Translations under genes and position numbers: made by a program
Part shown: piece by piece, positions 1-11,140 of the stretch
Position numbering within the stretch: position 1 is the first letter of the stretch
Layout: each line of letters begins with the position of its first letter
From: Cymbidium sinense
Lineage: Eukaryota > Streptophyta > Magnoliopsida > Asparagales > Orchidaceae
Length of the DNA stretch: 64,000 bases
NCBI GenBank assembly: GCA_021442155.1
Contig: CM038229.1
Location: 71,878,443 to 71,942,442 of the forward strand
Direction of reading: 5' to 3'
The notes under the pieces: model-generated
The model's input: the letters and a program-made list of their open reading frames with translations, nothing else
The model's database searches: none
What the model was told of the DNA's origin: nothing

Positions 1-1910
1 TTGAACTAGAGATCCACTGGAAACATCGATAAAAAATTTGTGTACAAGAAGAAATTAATGAAGAGGACTCTATGGAAGTGGAAGTTGTTTATATGTCAGA
101 GATATAGATGAACTCTCTGCTCAGCACCATCAGCATCAACACAAACTCAGGGAACCTGAACCTGATTTTGACTTATAAAGAAGAGTATTCACAGAAGCAA
201 ATAAAGGATAGATCTTTGATCTTTGCTAAAGATGAAGAAGAAGAAGAAAACGAGAAAAGATATCATGGTGTGAAGTATCAAGAAATGATCACATGCACCC
301 TTTTATAATTAGTGTCATCATTCAACCCTATCAATAGCTACCTATGCAAATGAACAAGGAGAAGGGCGATCAAGTTCTTCCCCTAAAAATGAGCAAGGAG
401 CAGAACTACAACAAGAAATAGAAGAAGAATAGCCTGTACTGATTGACGATATGGCGCTAGCTAGAGAGCAAAGGTAAATGCATCATCAAATGGAGGTCAA
501 GGGCAAGGAGATTGCGCAGCTTGGTACCAAAATGAATGATATTTTGGAACAAATGAACATCATGATGGAGATGTTGCAAAAGAATATTGATTAAGTGCAA
601 CACCTATTTTATCTGCTAATCAATAAGCAACTAATAATACAACTTCTATACCACAATTTGTACCCTCAAGCTCTGCTACATGAGGAATGAAGTTAAAACA
701 CCTCTCAAGTTGATAATTCAAAATCACACCGAAGCTAGCAATGCTCAATTGGAAATGATAATCATTGAAAAGATAAAGGTAGTCATAGCCTCAGGCGGTG
801 AAAAAAGTGAGTAAGGGTTGCCCTACCAACGAATATGATCAAGTCGTACCCAAAGGTTACTTGGTGCTAAAATTTAATACTTTCTGGGCTTGGTAATCAC
901 TCCCCAATTTAAGGCTACTTGTGGCAACATAGAAGGGAATGATGCACTACTTTTCCGTCAATTTGTCAATAGCATAACCTCAGTCGCTTTCAAATGATAT
1001 GCAAAATTTTCAAATTATTCGGTTAAAACTTTTACTGAATTAGAGACCATATTTATGAAGAGGTTCACTAGTGCAGCTGAGAAAATAATAATTGCTGATC
1101 TTACCTTACTAAAAAAGAGGAAATATGAGTCAGTGAAAAAATTCATAAGTCATTGGCGCAATCCAAGTATGAAGTGCGAGCAATAATTGGAAGAAGAATA
1201 TGCGATCCAATTGCTAATGGAATAATATGGATGATAAAATGACACCATTTATATGCATGGTGTCGATTGCAACATTCAAGGACTTGCTTGATAGGGTGGC
1301 TAAATTTGAAAAGTTGAATCACCCTAAGTCTAAAGTCTATGCAGATAAAGCAAAGAGAAACAAACCTTCAGACTTAAGAAGAAATAAAATTCATGTCGCT
1401 TCCTATAGCTTAAATAGTGAAAAGTAGGTGATATACAATATGGATAAAGGAAAACAGCCAATGTACAATGATGATAAGAGAAAGAAGCCAGTTTATTCTA
1501 ATCTATAGCCAAAATTGGTATTAAGAGGTAATGACAAATCTCAAACTTTTCCAAGTGGTGGGGAGCATGCAAAATAAGCAACAAGAGATGATGAGCGAAT
1601 GTGGCCATCTCTTAAGGAAAAGATGAATAAAGAATATTTCTTTAGAAGGGACAATGTGGCCAAATTATTTCAAGCTAAAGCAGTCAATTACGATTAAAAG
1701 GCACGAAGAAGGCGTCAAGTCAACAATCCAAATTACTGTCCATATAATCAGATGATCAGTCATCCTATTAAAGATTGTTATGTATTCAAAGATTGGCTAG
1801 AAAGAAAGTATCGACAAGATAAATTTACTCTATCTGGCAGTGTTCTAATTAACCCAAAAAGAGAGTCTACAAGGATGATTACATCTTCTTCCGTAACATC
1901 CAGCAAAGAT
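1..1910 (+). pseudogene. Element 1 (family T) gag pseudogene, 5' end outside window
   Basis: Degenerate gag of a Tat-type Ty3/gypsy element; the intact protein would form the nucleocapsid core. The window opens inside the gene: position 1 corresponds to about 47195 in the - strand relative (element 3). A charged, Glu/Lys-rich N-terminal part (about 1-600) is followed by the retrotransposon gag domain (about 880-1440), recognisable by the NDALLFRQF-like, FTELETIFMKRF and KKFISHW segments and the open stretch 1227-1427 with FKDLLDRVAKFEKLN. A zinc-knuckle-like C-x-x-x-x-x-x-H-x-x-x-x-C pattern (YCPYNQ...HPIKDCYVF) lies near 1725-1790. Frameshifts and many TAG stops break the frame. Assignment to retrotransposon gag is firm; exact ends are not. 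Confidence 0.85.
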
Positions 1911-3420
1911 AAATAGAAGGAGAAATCAGTTCAGACTAAAGAATGACAAACAATAGTCTCCAAAAAGAGCGTGAAAATGTTGAAGCAGCTAAAAAATGTC
2001 CTTAGTGTTAAGTGAAAATCACCACTTGAACCTATATTGGACTTAAGAGAGATGCCTAAACCAAGTATTTGGGCTTCTCAGCATTCTGATAAGGCTACTT
2101 CATCATAGCATGAGAAGCAGTCTACTAAACATAGGCCTCATAAATCAAAGAAGCTGGCTAAGAAAAGAAGATCAAGAAGAGAACTACTCAAAAGATCATT
2201 ATATAGAGTATCACCCGACAAGATAACTATTTGCTTGCGGACTTCATGCCTAAACTTAGCATTTTGAAAATTGAAGATAATGGTGAATCTTGTCCTAGAG
2301 ACATCGAATCATCATTGTGATGTTGATATTCTTCAATCGTTACTCCAAAATGATAAGGGTAGTTACATCGACCAACCCATCAAAATTCTTGTTAGGAAAG
2401 CAAGAACGAGGAACGTCTAAATTTTGTTTAATGACTCAACAAGATAATAAGTTCAAATGAAGATCTATGTTTTCCGATGGAGAAGAGTCGACTCATCCAT
2501 ATCATCGCATGAAATGTATGATGTTAAAAATGAGTCTAACCCTTTTGGCCAATCTTCTAGAAAGAAGAAATTTGAAGAAACTATTTAGAAGAATGAGCAA
2601 GATAAGGTGATTCAAGTTCATTGAGAAGTGGTAAAGTCTTACCACCTTCATCAAAGAAGAAAAATGAAATAAAACAAAGGCAAAAAATTGAAGTCATGAA
2701 GATATCATTCCCAAAATTCAAGAATAAAACTAAATCGAGCGAAGATATATTATAATATTCTATCACATCTTAGAAAGATCCCTGCACAACTAAGTGTACG
2801 AGGCTCTCTTGATGTCAAAAGATCTCTCGAAACTTTGATATAGGCTCTCAAAGATCCGGAGAGTTATGAAGCTTACTTTGCTAAAAAATGCATGACCGAA
2901 GCATTGCAAACTCAAGATCTCCCAGTAATCATATTTTTTTGAAGAAGATCTTATGTTGGGAATGACAGATCACAACCGTCCCCTATATGTTACTGCAGAG
3001 AGTGATGGCATCTCGATCAGCCGAATATTGATTGATCTAGTTCTTCTATCAATCTTATGAGTCTAAAGTATTAGAGGATTATCACTTGATATCCAACATC
3101 TTGGGAGAGATAAGTTGATGGTTCATGGTTTCAATGAAAAGAGGCAGAAAACTGCGGGTTCTTTTATTCTCGCTCAAGTTCGGATTTATATACGAGCCAA
3201 GTTTCATGTAATCGATCGATACATCATTTAGAGCTCTCTCTTGGGCCTAGCATGAGTATGGCATGGTCCCATCAACTATGCATCAATGTATGAAGTCTAA
3301 AGATGGAGAAGAATTTAGAATTCGATACAACCATTCTCCATCAATGAAGCAAAGATCTATGAAGATGCAAATATTTCATCCTCAAAGAGCCTAAGCTAGA
3401 GCCTCTTGAAGCGTAGCATC
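1911..3420 (+). pseudogene. Element 1 gag-pol linker and aspartic protease remnant
   Basis: The linker (1911-2750) is Lys/Ser-rich and broken by stops. From about 2760 the reading resembles the Tat-type protease region: a segment with AKKCMTEALQTQD, then MLGMTDHNRPLYVTAESDG, then the catalytic loop near 3030-3060. There the expected D-x-G-S/S motif is damaged by a small deletion (ILID is followed out of frame by SSINLM). Downstream, LGRDKLMVHGFNEK and the FHVID segment mark the end of the fold at about 3330. In an intact element this enzyme matures the polyprotein. This copy is inactive: the catalytic frame is shifted and stops interrupt both halves. Confidence 0.75.
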
Positions 3421-4281
3421 CACTTGAGAACTAAAAGCACTTTCACAAAGTGAAAGAGAAAGAAAGGAAGAAAGAAGGCAATGTCGATGCTCCCAAAAGC
3501 ACTTAATTTTGTACCTAAATCAAGAAAATTAGTTCCTCATTTGGGAAGTGACATGGAAGAAGGAGACGATATTCCTGTCAAACCTAATGAAACTTATAAG
3601 CTCTCAAGAAAAGCAGAGTATGAAATAAATGATTCTGATTCAGACTATAATTTTGAATCTACTTATGAAAATAAAGTTTAGGTGGCTACATCAAGGAGGA
3701 TAGCTCACTTGGCAGAGTCAGATGACTCACTCAAAATTATACCCATCCCTCAACAGTGTTTCAAAGAAATCACTCCACTAGAGGTTCATGAGATTGAAGA
3801 ATTGATAACATTCTATGTGCTGCCGTTGAGTGAGTGGCAAAACAGGAACCCTATTTTACAAATTTGAAGAGTCTCAGCCTCACAACTTTGATCACTCTTA
3901 TAAAAAATTATGATGAGATAGTGAAGAATATCAATATACTATCCATAAAAATTATGAAGAATGATGCATAAGTTTGGAATTCATATTGGAACTACTAAAC
4001 ATAGGACTCAAATATTTAACAAGATGTGGAGGCAAAGGAGTCCTCAGGCATCATGAAGAAGTGATAAGTTTTTCACTAAAGGTCTGGGATTCATCCACAA
4101 ATCTCATCAAAATAGAGCTTGTTATAATATAATAGAAGTTGTGATCGAGACTCATAGTGATGAAGAAGATGATTCTCATAAAATTCTTCTTAAAAATGAT
4201 GAAGTAGAAGCAGTCCGCAAGAACTTCAAGATGGTGGACAAATAGCTACTATGGATGAACTTAAAGAAATCAACCTAAGAG
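3421..4281 (+). pseudogene. Element 1 spacer between protease and reverse transcriptase
   Basis: Acidic, low-conservation polyprotein spacer. Two short open frames (3481-3681 and 3682-3867) lie in the same frame, separated by a single TAG, and encode a Ser/Asp/Glu-rich segment followed by AHLAESDDSLKIIPIP-type sequence. The reverse complement at about 27470-28050 holds the equivalent part of element 2, so this is element sequence rather than an inserted gene. No catalytic motif is visible. The end leads directly into the MDELKEINL-type segment that precedes reverse transcriptase in this family. Confidence 0.65.
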
Positions 4282-5240
4282 TTGAGGATGATCCCGTCAA
4301 CTTTCATGTTGTCACATGAGAAAGTTGAAGAGTTAAAAATGCTACTTTGTGAATTCAGAGATTGCTTTGCCTGGACATATTCTAAAATGCCAGGCTTATC
4401 CCTTGATATAGCAGTTCATAAACTAGCTATTAAACTAAATGTGGCGCCTATTAAACAAGCCCCTAGGTGAATGAGATTGGAGATTGAAGAACGTAATCAC
4501 AAAAACTAAGAAACTAATCAAAGTAGGCTTTATTTGGGAGGAGAAGTATGCAGATTGGATAGCCAACATTATCTCAATTAGGAAAAAGAATGGCCAAATC
4601 CATCTTTGCATTGACTTTCAAGACTTAAATAAGGCGTGCCTAAAAGATGACTTTCGTTATTGGTGGACAACACTTCAACTATGACATGTTCTCATTCATG
4701 GATGGATCGTCGGGATACAACCAAATCAAAATGGCACCTGAGGATGAAAAATATACATTGTTCATAATACCTATTGGCATCTATTGTTACACGGTCATGC
4801 CCTTCAGCTTGAAAAATGCTAGAGCTACATACCAAAGATCCATAATGTGTATTTTTGATGAGTTGATTCATAAAAGGTGGAATGTTATGTCGATGCTTTG
4901 GTAGTAAAAAGCTTGAATCGTGAAAACCACTTCGAAGACTTGAGAATTGTATTGGAGAGAATCATAAAATATGATCTCAAGATGAACCCTCTAAAATGTG
5001 CATTCGGGGTATCCTCGAAAATTTCGGTACATTGTCACAGGTATTGAAATAGATCTGCAATCAAGGCAATTGTGGAGATGCCTCCACAAGAGTTTGCGTC
5101 ATTCGTTCTTTAAGGATAACATTCATCTGATTTTAAGTCAAACTATCGATCTGTCAACCATTTGCAAGGTTAATGAAGAAGGATGCTCCATTCAAATGGG
5201 ACAAAGAGTGCCAAGAAGCATTCAATAGTATTAAAAGCTA
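4282..5240 (+). pseudogene. Element 1 reverse transcriptase, catalytic YVDD altered
   Basis: Reverse transcriptase of the Ty3/gypsy class, spread over frames 4282-4470, 4484-4684 and 4647-4904. Visible landmarks in order: FRDCFAWTYSKMPGLS (about 4345-4400), the finger segment with RKKNGQIHLCIDFQDLNKA (about 4580-4640), FMDGSSGYNQIKMAPEDEKYT (palm motif A, about 4695-4760), IGIYCYTVMPFSLKNARATYQR (motif B, about 4770-4840), and the catalytic box at about 4883-4897. That box reads Y-V-D-A: the last Asp codon is GCT instead of GAT. A thumb/connection segment follows to about 5240. Several frameshifts and stops plus the lost Asp make it inactive. Element 2 keeps a readable YVDD in the equivalent place. 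Confidence 0.9.
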
Positions 5241-6300
5241 CTTATTAAATCCACCAATCCTTACAGCACCTACTCATGAGAAGCCCCTCATTCTATACAC
5301 AATTACATTAGAAGAGTCTCTCAGGGGCATTATTGGCACAACATAATGAAGAAAACATAGAGAATGCTCTTTATTATATCAATGTTGATTGGGTAATGAG
5401 ATACTCTCGATAGAGAAAGCTTTAGCATTGATCTTTGGTCAAAAGCTTCATCACTATATTTTATCTCACAAGATTACCTTCATCTCAAGGATCGATCCAC
5501 TTATACTTGATGATAAGATCAGCGTTGACATGTCACTTTGCAAGATGGGAAGTATTGCTTCTACAATTTGATATCACATACGTTCCGCAGAAAGCAGTGA
5601 AGGGACAAGTCTTAACAGATTTTCTAGCTACACATCCCATCCATGCGAACTCCTCTCTTAATGACGATTTGTCCGATGTGCAAATTATGCTCATTCATGA
5701 AAGAGAAAAATCACAAATTTGGAAAATATACTTTGATGGAGCCTCATCGATCAAACAAGTCTAATATCTAAATTTTCCAAGAGCAAGAGCAGAAATCAGC
5801 ATCATCTTCATAACACCGTAAGGAGGGATAATGAGATGATCATATTAAGCAAGAACTAATAATGAAGCGAATGAAGCATTAGTGTCGCCTTGAAGCTATT
5901 TTCATAAGCATTCAAAACTTGCATATTTTTTGGTGATTCTCGACTTATTATAAATTAAGTACTTGGCATCTATAAAATCAACAAGCTTGAGTTAGGTTCT
6001 ATCACAAGTGAGTTCTGAACATGAAGCGGCCAAATATCACACTAACTCAGTCTCTCGATCGATAATAGTAAATTGCTTGACAAAATTAGCTAAAAATGAC
6101 AAGTATGAATGGTGATTATGTCATGATTGGCATATTCACTCGATGAGTCCTAGAGTAAAGTATCAATCTCCACAGGTAGAGGGGTTACCAAATTTGACAC
6201 AGTAGGATGCTACTCAGGTTGCTCCTCATACTCTCCAAAATCAAGAAGAAATTGTACCAAGAAGACCTAAGAATGACATTACTTCAGAAAAATAGTATGA
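5241..6300 (+). pseudogene. Element 1 RNase H region (RT-linked RNase H plus second YFDGAS RNase H)
   Basis: After the RT connection, 5241-5640 carries the RT-linked RNase H remnant (GNEILSIEKALALIFGQKLHHYI and LLLQFDITYVPQKAVKGQVLTDFL-like pieces in 5389-5571 and 5435-5764). A second RNase H start, IWKIYFDGASSIKQ, lies near 5715-5760. The Tat clade is known for a second RNase H domain placed before integrase, and the YFDGAS motif is its usual signature. Downstream (5765-6300) only broken pieces remain, including a segment like RARAEISIIFITP. Stops and shifts make both domains non-functional. Confidence 0.75.
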
Positions 6301-7187
6301 AGCCTTTACTGTAGAAGAGTCACGTGATTGGAGTCAACCCTTCATCGACTACTTTAAAGAAGGCAAATTACCAAATAATAAATCACTGACAGCTCAAATT
6401 GAGAAGAGAATGCTATGCTATACTTTTGTTAACAACACTCTATACCGTAGATTCTTTGAACAAATATGGCTATGATGCCTAAATACAGTTGAAAGCACCA
6501 AAGTGATGGTTGAAGTTTATGAAGACTTTGTGGTGCACATCAGTCAGGTCCCAAGATGACAGTAAAGATCAAAAGGATGTGCTATTTTTGGCCATCTATA
6601 GTGAGAGACTGTATCAATCATGCTAAGAGGTGCCATGAATACCAAGTACATGGGAATATAATCCATCAACCCCCAAATCCATTACACCCAACAATAGCAT
6701 CCTGACCATTTGAATGTTGGGGTATAGATGTAATTAGACCAATTGATCCATCGTCATCAGTTGAAACTACTTCATCCTAGTAGCTGATTGTTTCTCCAAG
6801 TGGGCTAAAGCTGTTCCATTTAAAGAAGTTACTACTGACCGAATGATCAACTTCTTCATGCATAATGTGGTTTATAGATTTGGAGTGCCGCGCCGAATAA
6901 TTTCTGTTAATGGCACAGCCTTTAAAAGTGCAAAGATTTATAAATTCATCGATCGACACAAAATTGGTTAGTGATACTCTTCAATATACAATCTAAGAGC
7001 AAATGGTTTGATAGAATCTTTTAATAAGACATTGGTCAAACTATTCAAGAAGATTCTCACTAAAAATAAGAGAGAATGACATACCAAGCTAATAGAGGTG
7101 CTATGGGTGTATCAAACCACCTACAAGATGTTGACTAAAGCCACTCTTGGTATTTAGAATTGAAGCAGTTCTTTTCTCGAAGTTGAG
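6301..7187 (+). pseudogene. Element 1 integrase zinc-binding and catalytic core, broken
   Basis: Integrase joins the element cDNA to host DNA. The HHCC region is poorly readable (about 6500-6660). In the core, a segment with LVADCFSKWAKAVPFKEVTTDR marks the first catalytic Asp (near 6775-6840). The second site reads IISVNGTAF near 6895-6925, with Val where the family has Asp before NGT. The third site, NGLIESFNKTLVKLFKKIL, keeps its Glu near 7010. Frameshifts separate the blocks. This copy could not integrate: one of the three acidic residues is replaced and the frame is broken. Confidence 0.85.
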
Positions 7188-7751
7188 TTGCCTTCTCTTC
7201 GAGTAGCCATCCAATCTAATCTCGAAGATCAAAATGCTCATGAGAATGGAGAAACTTGGCGCTTAATGAAGTTAGATTACAAGCTCATCAAAATCACGGA
7301 AGTTTATCAAGCAAAGATGTCCGGGGTTTTGACCACACGGCGACCTCGAACATTCCAAAAAGGAGAATTGGTCCTAGTGCGGAGAAGACCAATTATTCCT
7401 AATAAAAAATTTGGTGGCAAATTTGAGCCTAATTGGGAGGGCCCTTTTGTCATTGAAAAAGTGTATCAAGGAGGGGCATACCAACTCATCAACTTAAAGG
7501 GTGAAAGACCAATGTATGGAATTCGATACTTGGAAAAGAGTATTATACATGAGGCATTCCGGTACAATAGAAATCACTACAAAATAGGTGAGGTATTTTT
7601 TTTGTATATCTATTTAGGGTCGACCTCATGCTTCATGCCAAGATCCCTAAACGAACATACTCCAGATGAAAACTTTTCTGTGAAAATTCCCCTATCACAC
7701 ATGGGGCATTTTAGATTTCTATACATAGATGAAATCAATGTTGCATGTTAA
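7188..7751 (+). CDS. Element 1 integrase C-terminal domain, 187-residue open frame
   Basis: One of the longest unbroken element-derived frames in the window, open for 187 residues. It begins just after the catalytic core and carries the integrase C-terminal fold: WRLMKLDYKLIKITEVYQAKM, then FQKGELVLVRRRPI, then GGKFEPNWEGPFVIEKVYQGGAYQLINLKGE, which is the G-P-F/Y-type module of Ty3/gypsy integrases. No chromodomain follows, as expected for Tat elements. The last 60 or so residues are translated 3' flank with a Cys/Phe-rich tail and are probably not native protein. The Met at 7188 is internal to the ancestral polyprotein, so this is a surviving fragment of the integrase and not an independent gene. 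Confidence 0.85.
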   Translation: MPSLRVAIQSNLEDQNAHENGETWRLMKLDYKLIKITEVYQAKMSGVLTTRRPRTFQKGELVLVRRRPIIPNKKFGGKFEPNWEGPFVIEKVYQGGAYQLINLKGERPMYGIRYLEKSIIHEAFRYNRNHYKIGEVFFLYIYLGSTSCFMPRSLNEHTPDENFSVKIPLSHMGHFRFLYIDEINVAC

Positions 7752-9278
7752 AACCTCTTAAGAGCATATCAATTCAAATATTGATGTGTTTGCATATTTT
7801 CATCTTGAAAGTTCTTCTAAATGTGCTTTAGAATTTCCCTACAAGATAGGGGAATTTTTAGTTTATGTTAAGTTGACATTGTGTTATAAGACAAGATCCT
7901 CGAATATATTCTAATTCAGGTTGACATTGAGCTTTACGTTGAAATCCTTGAGTATATTCATAATGGTTACTGCTAAGTTGCAGGTTCTTGCATGAACAAA
8001 AGATCCTACTTCCACACATGAAAAGACAACCCTAAATGTCAAGAAATTGATCTCTCAAATTTGCTAAATTCTGGAGAGTAAGTCAGAAGAACTCTTAATT
8101 TCAAAAGCTTCAATTAATTGAGTTAAAAAAATATCAACCCCTACATCCTGAAGTCTAGGACATGGATGGGTTCTAAAGGTCAGACACAATAAGCCAAAAT
8201 GACTGAGTTGCTGATGCTCTTCTCACTCAACAAGCCATAAGAAAAGGTCGCAGTGAAAGAGCCCCCGTTAATCGGTCTGATGACAAAACCACCAACCAAC
8301 TATAGCTTAATTTGAAGACTCGAGTAGGTTCTAAAGATGGAACTCAACAAGCCCATAAATGGCTGAGTTGCTGACACTCCTCACTCAACAAGTCATAAGA
8401 AAAGGCCGCAGTGAAAGATCCCCCCGTCGGTCAATGATCAAAATGTTTAATCTCAAACCATCCAACTTAGTGATTATTATAGGATCGATCTTTTCTTGAT
8501 CGTGAGACAAAGACAAAAACTCTTAATTGGTACCTCAAATTAATCTATATATTGCCCGTAGGGTGAAATCTCAATTTATTCTCAAATGATCTGATCAAGC
8601 TCAAAGTACAGATCAAAGCCAATCTCATCATCAAGTCCGTTAAAGCAGAAAGCACAGGACCGAGGAAGCAATTCCATAGTTCATACAAAGTTGATGGCCA
8701 AACTAAAGGAATTTCATGGTTATTCAGTCTATTAATGCACACGTTGCTAGACTAATAACTCAAATTGACCTTATTTAAGCCGAAAGGTAGGGTCATCTGT
8801 ATGCACCTTTCAATGAATCCAACAAAGCAGCAAGCACAGGATTCATGGTGTAAATACACTTCCTAACAAGTCAATATGGACAAATCAGGTCAGTCCTTCA
8901 TCAAGTCCATCAAGCTTAAAGCTAGGATAGAAGATATTTTAAATTTGATCAAGCATGAATAAACTAATTCCTCCATCAAACCCAATTAAGCATGAAGCTA
9001 GGGTTAGAGGGACTCAAATCAACAAGGAAATAAAAGAAAGAAATCTTAGTAAAGCCATTGAAGCAAATAGTAGATGATGTAAGAACTATTATCTATCCAA
9101 GAAGTCAATTCTGAGAAATCAATCAATCCCATCATTTAGCATGTCTTGAATAAAGCATACTAATGATAAATCCTATCAAAGCTCCGTAATTTATTATAAT
9201 CGAAGCTGAAATGATCCAAGTTACATTAAATGGTCAATTTTCAATAAATGTGACTCACTCCATGAACAAATCACATTT
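7752..9278 (+). other. Element 1 3' untranslated region
   Basis: Non-coding family T 3' UTR between the integrase stop and the LTR. The same sequence appears in reverse complement at 22102-23783 and at 60445 to about 61800, which fixes its identity. It contains short inverted motifs around CCCCTA...TAGGGG (about 7690-7715 and 7836-7860), two copies of a roughly 150-bp repeat (8215-8430), and ends with a conserved block GACTCACTCCATG...AAATCACATT just before the LTR start at 9279. No open frame worth annotating is present. Confidence 0.8.
8215..8435 (+). repeat. Two-copy direct repeat in the family T 3' UTR
   Basis: The block CTCACTCAACAAG(C/T)CATAAG followed by AAAAGG(T/C)CGCAGTGAAAGA occurs at about 8222-8270 and again at about 8372-8420. 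The same pair, reverse complemented, occurs at about 22890-23110 and about 61165-61370. The duplication therefore predates the spread of the family. Confidence 0.85.
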
Positions 9279-10249
9279 TGTTGGGGGACATTTTGACCTC
9301 CACATATGTGTCATAAGTGAATTCCACAAGTCAAGTTTGACGGACTTTGGAGGTGACAGTGTGCAAATTAGGGCTCAAAATACACTAGACATCATAAAAA
9401 ATGGTCAAAATGATGTTCAATTGATGAACAGACTTTGCCATCGTATTCAAAATATCAAAATTGATTATAATATAAATATTTCATAATTTAAAGATCAACC
9501 ACTCAAATGATCGAGCTATCAATTTGTTGACATGCATATCGGAGTAAAAAAGCTACAATGATCTCTAAACGATCTCAGTTCATGAAACTGATCATGCTGT
9601 TAGCTTCAAAATATTGAAAACTATCAAATGAGGCTGTCCATGCTCAAATTCAATGAGTATATGCAAATATCAAATGATTTAAAGTGACAGCACGTAAATT
9701 GAGGCTGAAATGCACAAGATGTCACCAAAATTAACTCAAATGACCTCCGATTGATGAACAAACTTTTCCATCACTTTTAGAATATCAAAAATATAATTTT
9801 GTTTACTTGATGATCAAGATCAATCGAGTCATCAATGAGACTGCACATATATCAAAGTCAGGAGGCACTGACATAAGCCAAATGGCCTCCGTTCATAAAA
9901 TTGATTACTCCGTTAGCTTCAAAACATCAAAATCTATCAAGTAAGACTATTCGTACATAATTCGTATGAGTCTTCATGAATGTTGAGTGATCAAAAGTGG
10001 CGACATGTATTTTGAGCTAAAATTGATACAATCTAACGCCGACCAGATCCAAGCGACCTCTGATCATGAAACGGACTGCACCGTTGCATTCAAAATAATG
10101 GAATAACCTTCAATTAATATATATTGAGTATCTAATCATGTTGGCATAAAATTCAATTTAAAGCCGACTACTCGATTTAAAAATCAATTTAAAACCTAAC
10201 CTAAACCCCTATTCTCAGTTGGCCAAAATGGTTTGGCCCGACCAAGTTA

Positions 10250-10890
10250 CGGCGACGGTTCTCCTCCACGTATAACCGCTCTTCTTCATGCAGCCTTCAC
10301 TTTGAGCAGACCTTCCTTCCATTCTTTTGGTCAAGGAACCGCACACTCCGTCTCCCCCTCCACACTCGACTTCCTCCGTAACCTCTCCCTCCCTTTTAGC
10401 CAACCGTTCCCCCTCTCTCCATTTTCTCCCTCTCATCCCAAACTAATGGCAATACCTCCCTCTCCCTCATTTTTTATTTTTGGTTTTTCCTTTTTTTGCC
10501 CTAATCCGTATCAAGAGAATTTGTTTTTCTTCCTCTCCTCCTCCAAATTGAAAAAGTGTAAGGCTATTTTCTTTCTTCTTCTTCTTCCTCTTCCTCCTTC
10601 TTCCTTCTCCTTCTTCTTCCTTTTCTTCTTTCCTTTTCTTTCTTCTTGTTCTTTTCCCAATTCAAAAATAATTTCTTTTTATTTTCTATTTTTTTCCTTC
10701 TCCAAATTACAAAGATCCTCTCTGATCTTCCTTCTCCAAACTGCAAAGAACTCCTCTCCGATCTTCCTTCTCCAATCCAAAATTAGTTTTTTTTCCATTT
10801 TTCCCTCATTTCTCTCCAAAATTGAAAATCAATTATCAAATTTCCTCATTTTTCTAATCCAAATTTCAAATTACTTTGTTGAAATTTGAA
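10250..10890 (+). promoter_or_regulatory. C/T-rich transcribed leader of LTR L1
   Basis: Pyrimidine-rich tract with CTT/CCT runs, typical of the 5' end of plant LTR transcripts just downstream of the promoter. L4 has the same feature on the - strand (about 31740-32000). The apparent 218-residue open frame across it is low-complexity Ser/Phe/Pro and is not considered a gene. No clear TATA box survives; an AT-rich stretch near 10110-10180 is the likely promoter position by comparison with L6. Confidence 0.55.
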
Positions 10891-10914
10891 AATTTTGCTT
10901 CACCGCAAATTGGG

Positions 10915-11140
10915 GAAGAACACAGTCAAGAGGCGGGTTCTTTTTTCGATTTCTAGCATCACATTCCTTGCATTACCTTTCCAATCTTTGCTTCACCACA
11001 ATCGGAGGAAGCAACACTATCAAGAGGCGGGTTCTTCTTTTTGTTTCTGGAGTCGTACTCCTTGCATTACATTCCCAATTTTATCTTCATCATAACCGGA
11101 GAAGCAACACGGTCAAGAGGCAGGTTCTTCTCTTATTTTC
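10915..11140 (+). repeat. Tandem repeat, about 93 bp x 3, in LTR L1
   Basis: The core CAAGAGGC(G/A)GGTTCTT recurs near 10928, 11022 and 11115, spaced about 93-94 bp, each preceded by a CACCACAATCGGAGGAAG-like segment. L4 carries the same unit in reverse complement four times (31285-31620), so copy number differs between LTRs. Confidence 0.85.

Noticed and set aside
10233..10889. Open frame of 218 residues on the + strand
   Set aside because: Low-complexity Ser/Phe/Pro translation of a C/T-rich LTR leader; no domain and no conservation in other LTRs.
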